Shown: positions 10,401 through 19,920 of the stretch, piece after piece | Layout: each line of letters begins with the position of its first letter | How positions within the stretch are numbered: the stretch's first letter is position 1 | Assembly: GCA_021292105.1 (NCBI GenBank) | Contig: CM037871.1 | Location: 34,779,997 to 34,843,996 of the forward strand | Reading direction: 5' to 3' | DNA from: Anadara kagoshimensis | Lineage: Eukaryota > Mollusca > Bivalvia > Arcoida > Arcidae | DNA length: 64,000 nt | The notes under the pieces: generated by a model | Database searches by the model: none | Seen by the model: only the letters and a program-made list of their open reading frames with translations | Told to the model about the DNA's origin: nothing | Translations under genes and position numbers: made by a program

Positions 10401-13237
10401 AACAATTGTGACACTTATATCATGTTCATTTCACAAATCTGCACCAAAAGCTTCCGTTCAAAATGGAATCCTTCCAAAGCCATGCAGCATGATTTTGTAA
10501 CATAAACTTTGAGTTTTCTTAATGAAGTACCAATACATCACTGCGATATCACAAAAAAAGTAAAAAGAATTTACAGAAATTGATTGATTGAATGGAGTTT
10601 TATGTCCAAGTCAAGAATCGAGACGACACCAGCTATAGGTGAGGTGGCAGAAATTATTACCTTAGCAGTGCACAGGGAGGTTTCTTTTACATGTTACACC
10701 TGCCTTGACACTGGGCATCGGTATTTTAGGTCTCTTCAGAAGGACCTTGCGACACATTTCTAAATTCTTAGTGCTTGATGAAAGAATAGTCACAACTATT
10801 TTTAAGTCTTGGTCAGAAATTAGCCGGGGTTTGAACCCATGACCTCCCACATACAGAGCAAGCACTCTACCAAAAGTTATTGGGCTACCGCAGTGGTAAA
10901 TTTACAGTAATGTGATTCTGAAATGTATGAGTTATTTTACCAAAGGATTCTGTTGTTTAGCTGTCAACTGTTGTGGACTGTAAATAAATAAGCCAGCTTC
11001 TAGTTCATCTTTGCTGTCCCCTCCATGGTCACCTGTTCTGGTCATTCCATGGTCTCCAAGTACAAATAGAATGGTATCTTCAGACATCACTCTGGTTACA
11101 TTCCTGTGTTAAAACAAGACTAACAATTTACCTTTAACTGTTACATAGTATGTACATGTACTACGCACAAATTACAAATATTTGGCATATTTGAATAAAA
11201 CAAATATATAAAATATGCAGATATGCAGCTTATCTGGAGCTCTGCATAGGTTGGCACTTGGCAGGTATGCCATAGTAAAACTCATTTCATTGCCATAATT
11301 TGTTATAATTTTGCCTAGATTTCACCTAGAGACTGGACTAAAACTGAGACCTTTAAAGTCAATAGATTAAATCGTGAAAAAAACTTTGTTGATACTTTAA
11401 AGGTCTCAGTTTTTAGCTCAGTCTCTAGATGAAATCTGGGCAAAATCTAGGTGAAGTTTGAATATGGTTCAATAAGTACGTCACTAGGTGAAATCATAGA
11501 AAGTTCAAAGCCCTTGTAACCATACTAGATGTAATCTTTTTTCAGTCCAGTTTGCATCTGAATCTTGTACAAATTTATCCTATCATTTTTTTCAGATTTT
11601 TATGTTCTACTCTTTTTTTTAGAATACAAGTACATGTACTTGTAAATCACCTGTGTTCATTCTAGAAGGGGACATCAATCCCTTATTTTGTCAAATGATA
11701 CAGTTGTAAAGGCCTTTGTAGGCCATAACATTACATGCAACGGTATTTCACTTCGATGTTTAGACTATAAACAATTTTGAAGCGTTTTGCTTCCTAGAAG
11801 AGTTTTGTATCATGATATGTATCATATCGTGGATCAAATATTACGATACGCATTGTATCATGGGGTGATTGAATGTATTGTTGCAGCCCCAATTGGTATA
11901 GTTAGGATAACGCAAATGATATGAAAATTCCTGTGGTAGTCAGTCCAAGTGTTAATGTACATGGAATTTTCCTCTTTCTCTCGACATTGGGTTCCAAACA
12001 AAAAAGTTTAGGGTTTTTTCGCTTGTCTGCTACATTTGTTCGCCATAGTGGGAGACAGATATTCTTTGGTTGGCAAGGGTGTCTTCGCTTCTAGTACTTC
12101 ACCACTCAATGAGTCGAGACACACCTTTCATAGGTGCGGACAATGTGACAATTAATACACATACAAGGCAGTTTTTCATGTCGTAGCATTCAAGCTTAAT
12201 GGGGTTTGTCGCTGTACCATGTGATACCCACTAAATTTATGCGAAACACTTATTTCCAATGGATAAAGAATCACACAAGAGATGTTTTCTTCAAATACAA
12301 CCTCAATCCAGGAATCTGCGATGCTGATGCTTTCCTAAACGTTCACACAAACGTTAAGAGATATTGATCACATGGTACAGTGGCAAAACCCCAATTTGGA
12401 AGAACACTAGGCTGAAAAGGAAAATTTACATAGACTAAACTTAATGAAAATTATCATTATTCATTAAGTCTCAGCATTTTACCTTAGCACTTCATTCATC
12501 TGAGATAATTTTTCGGACATTGCATTATGATTAGGTCCGTATCTATGCCCACAGTGGTCAACACCAAGGAAATGAGCAATAGTGAGGTCCCAATCATCTT
12601 TCTTTAATTCTGGTATCAAGTGTTTAATTATCCCATCATCAACTGTATGCAGATCTTTCACATTAAAAGAAGGAAATGGAAAAGCTTTGTTAAATCGCCT
12701 TGGAAACAATCCGGCCCATGTATCATCCCCAAGAAATGTTATCTTCTTCTTTCGATTCACAAACTGGTCTATAAAATTGTCCTCCGTTATTTCTGAGCTG
12801 TGAAAATTTGAACCAGCATCTACAAATGTTGGTAAACTACCTGTTGTTAAACCTTTCAATCTCTGGAGTGTTGTGGTTGGTGGATCTGCCATAAATTTGT
12901 ACATTCTGGAATGTTTGGGTTTTCCAGTAAGTAAATTATGTATAACCGAGAGTTTATTTTTAAATGGATGATCACTTGAGGCACTTGGATCATATTTCAC
13001 AAAATCAAACCTCAAGGCATCAATCACCACTATAATAGCTCTCTTAAAACGTTTATGAATCCAACAGCCCTCGTCGCCATGCAAATCAGTTTGCATTGCA
13101 AAGTCAACGCGACATGTGCTATTCCTTTCTATCACCAAACGTTTCAACAAGAACCCGTTTGCAAATATCAACAGACCTACAGTGTACATTAACACAAGGG
13201 TACTTAAAAGTAAAACGTATTTGACGCCTAGACCCAT
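2184..13237 (-). CDS. PIGO: GPI ethanolamine phosphate transferase 3 (PIG-O), six exons
   Basis: PIG-O adds ethanolamine phosphate to the third mannose of the GPI anchor precursor in the ER membrane, the bridge later joined to proteins. Exons on the minus strand: 13237-12483, 11103-10941, 9336-9184, 6486-4869, 4352-3970, 2384-2184. Joined they give 1090 residues, against about 1089 in human. All introns are GT/AG and phases agree across every junction. An N-terminal membrane anchor (about residues 6-32) precedes an alkaline-phosphatase-fold lumenal domain: IDALRFDF with metal ligand Asp73, PPTTTLQR with the candidate nucleophile Thr at about 121-123, GDDTW at 170, DHCGH at 227 and GDHGM at 268. 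Many hydrophobic segments follow. The extreme C-terminus ([18 protein letters not shown]) is strongly PIG-O-like. The first in-frame ATG is at 13237; a TGA lies upstream at 13264, and an upstream TTG is not needed. No breaks or missing catalytic motifs are seen, so it is probably functional. PIG-N and PIG-G are less likely because length and C-terminus match PIG-O. Confidence 0.95.
2432..2624. mobile_element. Pogo/Tigger-like MITE in PIG-O intron 5
   Basis: About 193 bp bounded by inverted ends: 'acagtaaaaactcg' on the left and 'gaggttttactgt' on the right, next to TA-containing sequence. Termini starting CAGTAAAACCTCG are typical of pogo/Tigger derivatives (family knowledge). The inside repeats 'ttatcgcc' and 'gcgaggtggcgaag'. 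There is no ORF. Relatives are at 25112-25514 and 53374-53550. Confidence 0.65.
3290..3915. repeat. Degenerate tandem repeat in PIG-O intron 5
   Basis: About five units of 120-146 bp. The landmark 'catttttgagaaaagtggt' or its variants recurs near 3310, 3425, 3550, 3697 and 3825. Each unit also has 'agaagaaat', then 'tgtcctcc-cacttgggggacat' variants and 'tttaacaggaaaggtctg'. The short ORFs here are this repeat read on the minus strand. Confidence 0.75.
3970..4352 (-). CDS. PIGO: PIG-O exon 5 (residues 897-1024)
   Basis: The acceptor is CTAATTTCAG|ATAGCAC and the donor AGTATAAAG|GTATGT. It encodes [20 protein letters not shown] and [20 protein letters not shown], the GHQ and NTFAS blocks diagnostic of PIG-O near its C-terminus. 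A (TG)n tract lies about 70 bp outside the exon in intron 4. Confidence 0.93.
4421..4477. repeat. (GT)n microsatellite, PIG-O intron 4
   Basis: An uninterrupted run of about 28 GT dinucleotides between exons 4 and 5 of PIG-O. Confidence 0.95.
4869..6486 (-). CDS. PIGO: PIG-O exon 4 (residues 358-897), main membrane region
   Basis: A large exon with acceptor TTTTAAACAG|AATTATC and donor ACTGATG|GTAAGTAC. It begins [18 protein letters not shown], extending the open frame upstream of the first Leu-rich residues, and then encodes about ten hydrophobic segments separated by short polar loops. The loop [13 protein letters not shown] matches the conserved loop before the last transmembrane block of PIG-O. 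It ends after the first base of an Asp or Gly codon, completed in exon 5. Confidence 0.93.
6549..6722. mobile_element. Short inverted-end repeat ('aggtttccat' family), PIG-O intron 3
   Basis: About 174 bp starting 'ctaggtttccataag' and ending 'ggaatggaaacatagg', so the outer 11-12 bp are inverted. The core has 'tttccaaaatttgtgaaaat', 'ttccacaaatttgctaaa' and 'gtagccaatggcggttttgg'. The same blocks in the same order occur at 61326-61550 and, much decayed, at 1600-1982. Non-coding; superfamily unknown. Confidence 0.55.
7328..7652 (-). mobile_element. tRNA-headed SINE, family A, copy 2 (PIG-O intron 3)
   Basis: Minus orientation: the head at 7652-7570 reads 'gctcagttggtaga' and 'gggtttgaaccctg', the tail near 7350 reads 'agtgaaatattcttgaatgg'. 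It has the same block order as the copy at 146-486 and runs in the same sense as the host gene. The two plus-strand ORFs here are shadows of the SINE. Confidence 0.75.
7768..8826. mobile_element. Non-autonomous TIR element with 'tttcgcggtt' subterminal repeats (PIG-O intron 3)
   Basis: The ends are inverted: 'tgtataacgaaaaatattcg' at 7768 and 'cgaatatttctcgttatac' at the right. Inside both ends the motif 'ttcgcggtt' recurs (about 7799, 7841 and 8759), each time after 'gtacttatt' or a variant. The roughly 1-kb interior has no ORF beyond short AT-rich ones and holds a 28-bp poly-G at 8658-8685, a likely sequencing-difficult spot. A MITE-like DNA transposon; superfamily not assigned. Confidence 0.6.
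9184..9336 (-). CDS. PIGO: PIG-O exon 3 (residues 307-357)
   Basis: The acceptor is TTTATCTCCAG|TCAGAAG and the donor GTTAAACAG|GTAATC. The 51 codons include [20 protein letters not shown], closely matching the [19 protein letters not shown] stretch known in vertebrate PIG-O. Both ends are phase 0. Confidence 0.93.
10579..10905 (-). mobile_element. tRNA-headed SINE, family A, copy 3 (PIG-O intron 2)
   Basis: Minus orientation. The head 'ccactgcggtagcccaataa' and box B 'gggttcaaaccccgg' are at 10905-10830. The 'aggtctcttcagaaggacct' block in the middle is shared with the 43211 and 50845 copies. The tail near 10590 is 'tcaatcaatcaatttc'. Non-coding. Confidence 0.75.
10941..11103 (-). CDS. PIGO: PIG-O exon 2 (residues 252-306)
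   Basis: The acceptor is AACACAG|GAATG and the donor CCTTTG|GTAAAATAA. It completes the Arg codon from exon 1, then encodes [20 protein letters not shown], the Asp-His metal-binding motifs of the alkaline-phosphatase superfamily. It ends in phase 0. Confidence 0.93.
11309..11445. repeat. Fold-back inverted repeat, PIG-O intron 1
   Basis: Arms of about 50 bp around a loop of about 33 bp: left 'ttttgcctagatttcaccta', 'actgagacctttaaagt'; right 'actttaaaggtctcagt', 'gaaatctgggcaaaa'. A transcript of either strand would form a long hairpin. Probably a small MITE. Confidence 0.75.
12197..12396. mobile_element. MITE with about 30-bp inverted ends, PIG-O intron 1
   Basis: The left end 'atggggtttgtcgctgtacc' then 'atgtgatac' is matched by the right end 'gatcacatggtacag' then 'tggcaaaaccccaa' in inverse complement. 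The 140-bp interior is non-coding. Confidence 0.6.
12483..13237 (-). CDS. PIGO: PIG-O exon 1 (residues 1-252)
   Basis: It encodes the N-terminal membrane anchor and most of the lumenal catalytic domain, including [23 protein letters not shown] and GVDHCGH. The donor is CTAAG|GTAAAATG, splitting an Arg codon after two bases. The start ATG at 13237 follows an in-frame stop at 13264, so the N-terminus is well bounded. Confidence 0.95.
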
Positions 13238-13308
13238 ACTTTCATTTATCAACGACAGATATCACAAGGTTTGTTCGAATGTCAATAAATCTCCCGGTAG
13301 AAAATATA

Positions 13309-13316
13309 CCGGAAGT
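13309..13316 (+). promoter_or_regulatory. ETS/GABP-type site upstream of PIG-O
   Basis: CCGGAAGT lies about 72 bp upstream of the PIG-O start codon. This core is common close to the start of housekeeping genes (established for GABP/ETS factors). Whether it is used here is inference from position only. Confidence 0.35.
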
Positions 13317-13989
13317 TCCCTGATACGTTTTCTTGTTTTGGTATTTCCTCCTATTCCTGGAGTACCGTTTCAAAACGTCACTCTGCAAGCGTCAGTTAAT
13401 AGAAAGACAACTAAAATAACCTTAGTGAAAGACAATATAATTAGAAATTATTAAGCCACCAATCGAAAATAATTAAAACCAGACAAAACCCCGATTTCCT
13501 CTGGATTATGAGAATAGCCTGTTATAGTTATATATTTACATTTTGTCTGTTTTCTGTCTTCTACACAAGGTTTAAGAGCAATTGCGTTCATATCGGCTAT
13601 GAACTGCAAGATCTACCTTAATGACGTCACGGGAATTCCATTCAAACAATCGGCGTATGAATACACAATATGAAATACACAAAACCGGAACTATATTGAC
13701 ATAAAAATAAAGTTTGTTTACATCCCGTGATACTATATGATTATTTATTACCGAAATAATTGTTTTTAATTAAAAATTGAACAATTTAGTAGAAATTTTG
13801 TATGCAATTTGTTGTTTTTTCCACGCACTATTTTGTCCTAGAATTTCTGGCGCCAAACTGAACAGTTGGATCTGCTGTTCCATCAGCTGTTCCGTAAATC
13901 GAAAATCGTTGTTGACAAAGCGCGGAATTAAAATTTTCTAAAATGATTTTGAACCAAGAAAAAGAAAAGAAAATAGTTTTAAACGTAAA

Positions 13990-14154
13990 TATAACAATTG
14001 AGCTGTTTAGAAATGCGATTCATAGTCGATATGAACGCAATTGATACGCAAGGCAAACTAATCATAACGCGCTAACGCGCGTTATTCAGTTTGCTTGCAT
14101 ATCAATTGCGTTCATATCGACTATGAACCGCATTTCTAAACAGTTCAATTGTTA
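13990..14154. repeat. 165-bp near-perfect palindrome
   Basis: The left arm includes 'ctgtttagaaatgcgattca' and 'gtcgatatgaacgcaattga'; the right arm includes 'tcaattgcgttcatatcgac' and 'aaccgcatttctaaacag'. Arms are about 75 bp with only a few mismatches around a short 'cgctaacg' centre. The right-arm block recurs once more at 13583-13605 ('attgcgttcatatcggctat'), so it belongs to a dispersed family. No ORF. Confidence 0.85.
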
Positions 14155-14288
14155 AATAAACAATATTTATTCACCGGACACACACACACACACACAATGA
14201 AGGTGTATAATAATAATAATAGTAATAATAATCAATAATAATTAATAATAGTAACTATCCTCATCCTTCCTTTTATCAGTTTGTTTTC

Positions 14289-14580
14289 TTTACTGTTTAT
14301 TTTACCGTATTTCGGAGAAAGCAAGATCCAAAATATTTTATAAATTTCAATATGACGGGTACAAATAAATGATTCTTTTACTTACATGAGCGAGTCGTTA
14401 CTAAAAATTCCCGTTTTTGGTTCCATCCTAATCCTTGCTTCATATATCATTTTATGCGACAAAATATAAACTGGTGGGTGTTTACAATGATATTTTTTCC
14501 GAAGTGGCGGGGTTCTTTATGCAACGTAGTCATGATTGATTTTGGTGTAACTGGGATGACCAAACCTTGATAAAGTGAAC
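14289..14580. repeat. Dispersed repeat, copy 1 (pair with 34828-35095)
   Basis: Shares a colinear run of blocks with 34828-35095: 'aatatgacgggtacaaat', 'gttactaaaaattcc', 'tggtgggtgtttacaatg' and 'cgtagtcatga'. Divergence is moderate. Non-coding. No terminal structure was found, so the class is unknown. Confidence 0.7.
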
Positions 14581-15472
14581 TTTCTTTCTGTATGTTTAAG
14601 TTTGAAAAAAATGACGTAAAATCAAACTTTTAAACTCAACCTGACCTTTGAGCTACCTTTCATTCACGGTACCCCTTGCGAAAGGACTACGTAAATAATA
14701 AATTCATTTTGCCATCATGACGTCACATGAAAGACACCGCCATTTTGTCAACATTTTTACCATTGTAAACGCCTTTCCAAAATACGTTTTGAAGTATTAA
14801 CGGAGTTATAATGCACGAATTAGATCGAAATTAGAGCTCGGCTCATGTCAGTAAATGATTAATTGAAATAAATCTTTGAAATATTTGCGTTGTTCCTTTC
14901 TCTGCTGCAGAGTAAACAGACAGTAGATCTAACTGAGTTATTTTTTTTATAAAAATAATGATGATGATGATCCGAGTGTTTAATGCTGTAGCCTCCGTGA
15001 AGATCAAATATACCCGGATGTCTGTGATGATAAACACTGAATCCGTGTGAAAACGTAACTACGGTAACATCAAATGTGAAACTACCGTTAAACATCACGG
15101 ACAACAATCCATTAGCGCTATTTGGCATTTTGAAAGTATGATATAATGCGCGAGAACTCAAAGCGCCAGTTATATCAAAAGCGCAAATAAAAAACTACCA
15201 AAAGCGCGAATACTACATTCATTACCCCATTAACCCAATGTTAATGTAATATTATGTTCCTCAATGATTATCCTTATTTTTATTAATGCGAGTTTAGTCT
15301 TAATAAAAAAAAAAACAAACGGGCATATCCATGTGAAAATCACAATCCTAAAGCAAAGTAAAAAAAAATTGAAAACTTGCCGCTACTGGTAAAATAAATT
15401 AAACACGCGAACTTTTACTTAAGAAATGAGACCAGATGCTCCGAAAGTGTACGCACCTCCTGTTTAGAACGT

Positions 15473-15473
15473 C

Positions 15474-15504
<31 letters not shown>

Positions 15505-15510
15505 TGTGTG
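15473..15510. repeat. (CG)n(TG)n microsatellite
   Basis: An alternating CG run passes straight into an alternating TG run. Such purine-pyrimidine alternation can adopt Z-DNA; this is inference only. Confidence 0.9.
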
Positions 15511-16318
15511 CAATTGAGTTTTTTTTATGATAGTCTTCTTTCCATATTTAAATCTTAAATAATAATAAAGAAGTAAACCAGAAAGCAATGGTGTACAGTC
15601 TGTGCCCATTGGTACTGTAAGAAAATTCCGACGGGGTGACATGTCATGATTACCAACCACAACCGTGAAATGTGTTGTCTATCAAAACATTTTGTTGGTA
15701 CATGTAGTTGATCATTGTTAAACAATGAATAGTGTGAATAGCGATGCCTCCATTTCTATCCAGGATCTGGGTGAAGTTCCGGGGGGGGGGGGGGCAGCCG
15801 AAAACTGTTATTCACTTCTTTAACTCATTCAAGTTGCAGCACATTGAACAGTTGAAAAGTTGTATTTGTACTTGATTATTGAAGCAATGAGTGGCTAATT
15901 CGTTTTTAACAGATAATTATTAATCAACTTTACTTGAGATATGTTTCAAAAATATATCATTAACATAATTAATCATAATATATCATTTAACTCATAACTG
16001 CTGTAAATCGTACGCCGGCTCGTAGTATATAGTATTGTCAAGTTCATATAGAAGCCATAATGGGCTCGTTTAAATACAATGTATACCTACTAATCACACG
16101 ACCAATGAATAGGAATGTAACCTTGGTAATTTATCATGTGCCTTTTGATAAAATTGTCGTCTGTATTTTTAGTTTTCTTAATTTTGACACAAGTTCACGG
16201 TTCCTTTTCATTAACCTTGCAAAGTATCGTCAGATTTCCTCTACAACAAACCTGTACGACTTTAGAGCATGCCGGAACGATTTTAGACCACTGTACGTAA
16301 TATGTCGATGAAAAATGT

Positions 16319-16326
16319 ACTTCCGG
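16319..16326 (+). promoter_or_regulatory. ETS-type site upstream of the TRIM gene
   Basis: ACTTCCGG lies about 42 bp before the ATG at 16368, with a second 'ttccgg' at 16350. It mirrors the site upstream of PIG-O. Use as a promoter element is inferred from position. Confidence 0.3.
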
Positions 16327-16367
16327 ACAAAACGAAAGTACAGTAAGGAATTCCGGTAAACAGCAAA

Positions 16368-18353
16368 ATGGCGACGGGAGGTTTGTTAAAGGACAACAGC
16401 GAATTGGATATTTTTGACTGTACAATTTGCTTAGATCGATTTAGAACTCCGAAATGTTTGCCGTGCTTACATACTTTTTGTCAGCCATGCCTCAATACTT
16501 ATATAATGTCCTCAAAACGTGACAACACGACACCGCCCACCTCATTCAGTTGTCCCATTTGCAGGTCGGAGGTCAAGCCACCTGAAGTATCGTTGCCAAT
16601 GGAAGAATGGGCAGAGCTAATGCCACTAAATCACACGATATTTTCTTTAATGGAAAAGTCGGGAACTACAAAACAAACAAATGAGAATAACTGTGACCTC
16701 TGCGAACGAGATGACGAAATTTCCAAGGCTGAATTTAGGTGTATAGAGTGTAGAGAGAACCTATGTCAAACGTGTAAGAAATATCATAAACGTCACAAAG
16801 CTTATATAAGCCACAAAGTTGTTCTGATTAGTGAACTGAATCCGGAAGATGTCGAATTTGCTGAAGTTGAAGAGCCTTGTACAGAACACAAGGGCGAGAT
16901 GATGAAGGTGTACTGTGTTGACCACAGAAAGATGTGCTGTGTAATCTGCCTATCTGTCAACCATAGGAAATGTGACAACATTAAAACCTTCGACGAAATG
17001 GCTGAAAATATGAAGAAAAATGAAGAGGTTCAACAATTAACCAACAAAATCACCGACATGGGTTCAAAGACCGAGACATTACTGATCAAAAAGAAAGAAA
17101 ATATTGACAGTATTGACAAGCAACATAAGGACATTTTAGCAGAAGCATCAACAGTGGTGGAGGAGGCTAAACGAAAACTTGATAATTGTCATGATCAGTT
17201 TAAGAAGCAGTTTTCTCTTGTTCAAAAGAAAATTCTACGAAGCTTGTGGATACCAAAGAAAGATTGGAAAATTTCCAGAAATTTCTGTCGTATTGTGAAA
17301 AAACATTGAAGGCAGTGACAAAGTATGGATCGCCAAAGCAGACCTTCGTAAACTCTGGAGAAGATCAAGAGGTCGCTGGATTACAAGGGAAAGAGCTAGA
17401 GGAGTTCCTGAAGGATGATCAAGATATTTCCTACAAACTCGTTTTGGACAAATGTCTAACAGCACTGGATACATCAATGGGTTCCATAGCAGAGGTACGG
17501 TTACAATACACACCTCGGGACATTCCAGTTGTACTAACTAGAATGAGCCAGTTACAACAACAACTGAAATCGGCGGATATAAGCAAACTAAAGGCTGTCA
17601 AATTATGGGAAGTCAATGCTGGTGTATGGATCACGAGTGGCTTGTTTTTGGATGATGGAAAACTTAATGTGTGTTAACAGAAACAAGAATATATCTATGT
17701 ACGATAACAAAGGACAACTACTGATTACATATCCATTAAATTTCGAACCTTGGGGTATTTGTCAGAGTTCAGATGGTAGTGTTTTTGTATCTGAGAATAA
17801 ATATCTCAATAGCAGAATTCGCGTTTTAAAAATAACAAACCGATCCCTCGAAGAAGTAAAACAAATAAATATACACTACAGTCTTCGTGCTATAAATAAA
17901 TGGAGGGAAAGGATGTTGGTGCAAGTAGATAACACCCTCAATCTATTCACTCCACAGCATTAGATGGAAACAACGATGAAAACATATGTCTCTGTAGTTA
18001 CGGAAGTGGTATAGCAGTAAGTATCTCCAGCGGAAAGTCAAGATTCTACTATTGCGAAGATAAGGCTGTTGTTTGCAGATCACTCGATGGTAAAGAAGAA
18101 TTCAGACACAAGCTTCAGCTAAAGGAACCTCGTGGTAAGCTCTTGACGTAGCAGATAACATTATGTTTGTAATAAGGTTCAAGGAATATTTGTAATTTCT
18201 AATGATGGTTCATCAAGTCGGGTTTTCATGTCAAATATATGGAAGATTTCGAGGCCATATGCGATAGGATTTGACAAAAACTGTACCAAATTCTTTGTAT
18301 CATGCTATAATACAAACACTTTGGCAGTGTACAATTTGTCACTCAGAAACTAA
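16368..18353 (+). pseudogene. TRIM-family RING/B-box gene, C-terminal half frameshifted
   Basis: TRIM proteins are RING E3 ubiquitin ligases, many of them in innate immunity; intronless copies are expanded in bivalves. The start caaaATGGCG is a good initiation context. Residues 18-65 form a C3HC4 RING (Cys18, Cys21, Cys33, His35, Cys38, Cys41, Cys62, Cys65). Two B-boxes follow at about 109-150 and 171-205, then a predicted coiled coil. The first frame stops at 17309 after 313 residues. The lost frame resumes from about 17228 (one base short), shifts again near 17655-17680, near 17915-17955 and at least twice at 18136-18195, and ends at TAA 18351-18353. The later pieces (SMYDNKGQLL, YCEDKAVVCRSLDGK, VISNDGSSSRVF) look like the NHL-type propeller of the TRIM2/3/56-like group. 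PIG-O next door has no frameshift, so real decay is likelier than sequencing error. A truncated RING/B-box protein could still be made. Confidence 0.8.
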
Positions 18354-18421
18354 TGACAGGAAAATAATATTTATATTCCACACTACTTTAATAGTAGAGT
18401 GTCCATCTTTATGGCTGGTTA

Positions 18422-18862
18422 GGTATGTGGTCGACTAGCTCCATGCCAGGTATGTGGTCGGCTAGCCCCATGCCAGGTATGTGGTCGACTAGCTCCATGC
18501 CAGGTATGTGGTCGTCTAGCTCCATGCCAGGTATATATATATGTGATCGACTAGCTTCTTGCCAGGTATGTGGTCGATTAGCTCCATGCCAGGTATGTGG
18601 TCGACTAGCTCCATGCCAGGTGGTCGACTAGCTAGCTCCATGCCAGGTGGTCGACTAGCTCCATGCCAGGTATATATATATGTGATCGACTAGCTTCTTG
18701 CCAGGTATGTGGTCGATTAGCTCCATGCCAGGTATGTGGTCGGCTAGCTCCATGTCAGGTATGTGGTCGACTAGCTCCATGCCAGGTGGTCGACTAGCTA
18801 GCTCCATGCCAGGTGGTCGACTAGCTCCATGCCAGGTATGTGTTCGAATAGCCCCATGCCAA
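18422..18862 (+). repeat. 27-bp minisatellite just after the TRIM pseudogene
   Basis: The basic unit is 27 bp, 'ggtatgtggtcgactagctc' plus 'catgcca'. Shorter units lack 'tatgt', and a variant carries a (TA)n run. The block with the TA run ('ggtatatatatatgtgatcg') appears at 18530 and 18669, so a 139-bp segment is itself duplicated. Open frames here simply reflect a unit length divisible by three. Confidence 0.95.
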
Positions 18863-19835
18863 GCTCCACGTGTACATTATTACATACAAACAAAATAATA
18901 TAATCCTATGACAATTTGTGTGATACTACAAAATTAGCTGCACTTGTCGTAAAATAGACCTTCAAAATTCATGTCATTTTAGTTAAAAGCATCTCATTTC
19001 AGAAATAAGTTTCTTAAGAATGGTCGTGAAAAGTATGTCGCGTTTACCACTAATACAGATAGATCTAAAACACATTCAAAACTTAATGATATATGACAGA
19101 TCAGTATACACACATTTTAGTTTTATGTTTTGCAATTTAACATACATGTGATGTGTGCAGGATTTTGAATATTTTTCAAAGCTATTATAATTTTGTTCAA
19201 GCTGCTGGCCACTTTGACAAGTAATCAGGTGACGTGTACTCGGCACTAAGTAGTTGCTACTTGTACTAAGCAGGTGACGTGTACTCGGAACCATGTAGAA
19301 AAAGATGTAATTTACTATATAATTTTATTTTATACAATGTCTATATTTTTTATGTTAGCATTCCATTTTGGCAATTTAATTAGAATGAAGTAACAATCTC
19401 CCCGACACCAGGCCCAGCGTAAAGAAAATCCCACTTGTCACTGCGTCATTTTATCTAAATCGGGGCGAGTGCTTTATCTCAGGCCTGGCTCTAAGTTATT
19501 AATTTTTTTCAAAAATCTGCACACGGCAGTGGGTTTACATGGGTTTCCAAGGCAGAAAATCCATGTTAAATGGATCGTGTGAGATTATACAACGCAGCAA
19601 ATTCACAAGAGTATACTTTTACCAGGAATATTCAAAATTCTGCACTTGGAATAAAATCCCCGTAAATTTGGTTAACATGTCCCTCTTTCTAAGAGAGCTT
19701 GTACAAATGTTAAATTTTAGCTTTAGTTATTATTCCTCTCGTTGTATTTTTTGATATTTTGTTTTTAATACAAGTAATAATGTTTATGATGTTGTGTTAT
19801 CATTTTGAGCTAGATATTAGGTATTTACCAGTTAC
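18863..19835. other. Spacer between minisatellite and satellite
   Basis: About 1 kb of AT-rich DNA. The only structure seen is a short direct repeat, 'caggtgacgtgtactcgg', at about 19227 and 19270, and 'aggcccagcg' and 'aggcctggct' facing each other at about 19409 and 19482. No coding region. Confidence 0.5.
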
Positions 19836-19920
19836 CCTTCCGGAGCACCCGACCTCACTTCCCTGGTGGAAGTCTACGTGTTTAACTTAATTTGCCAGTA
19901 CTCAAAGTTTTGACTTTAAA
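19836..19920 (+). repeat. Dispersed repeat that leads into the satellite
   Basis: Reads 'gcacccgacctcacttccct', 'ggtggaagtctacgtgttta' and 'gccagtactcaaagttttga', then runs without a break into the first 41-bp satellite unit. The same order of blocks, including a sequence like the satellite unit, is found once each at 39187-39322 and 58737-58832, and partly at 52817-52890. Confidence 0.75.

Larger units (their letters stand above)
13238..16367. other. Divergent intergenic region between PIG-O and the TRIM gene
   Basis: About 3.1 kb between two outward-facing starts. It holds a 165-bp palindrome at 13990-14154 with a detached fragment at 13583-13605, a dispersed repeat at 14289-14580, an AT trinucleotide run near 14207-14250, a CG/TG microsatellite at 15473-15510 and a poly-G at 15781-15794. 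Minus-strand ORFs at 14859-15161 and 15415-15660 (100 and 81 codons) have no recognisable domain. I do not call them genes. Confidence 0.6.

Noticed and set aside
11770..11892. hAT-like end ('tattgttgcagcccc') in PIG-O intron 1
   Set aside because: Only one end is visible and no partner end or target duplication was found.
14843..15660. Minus-strand ORFs upstream of PIG-O as a separate gene
   Set aside because: Low complexity (His and Thr-His runs from microsatellites), no domains and no splice pattern.
17228..17309. Programmed frameshift in the TRIM gene
   Set aside because: No slippery site with a structure was seen, and several more frameshifts follow, so decay is simpler.
18422..18862. 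CRISPR-like array
   Set aside because: Units are contiguous with no unique spacers, and the DNA is eukaryotic.
18425..18898. Met-Pro-Gly-Met-Trp repeat proteins
   Set aside because: The unit is 27 bp, so any frame stays open. No evidence of a gene.
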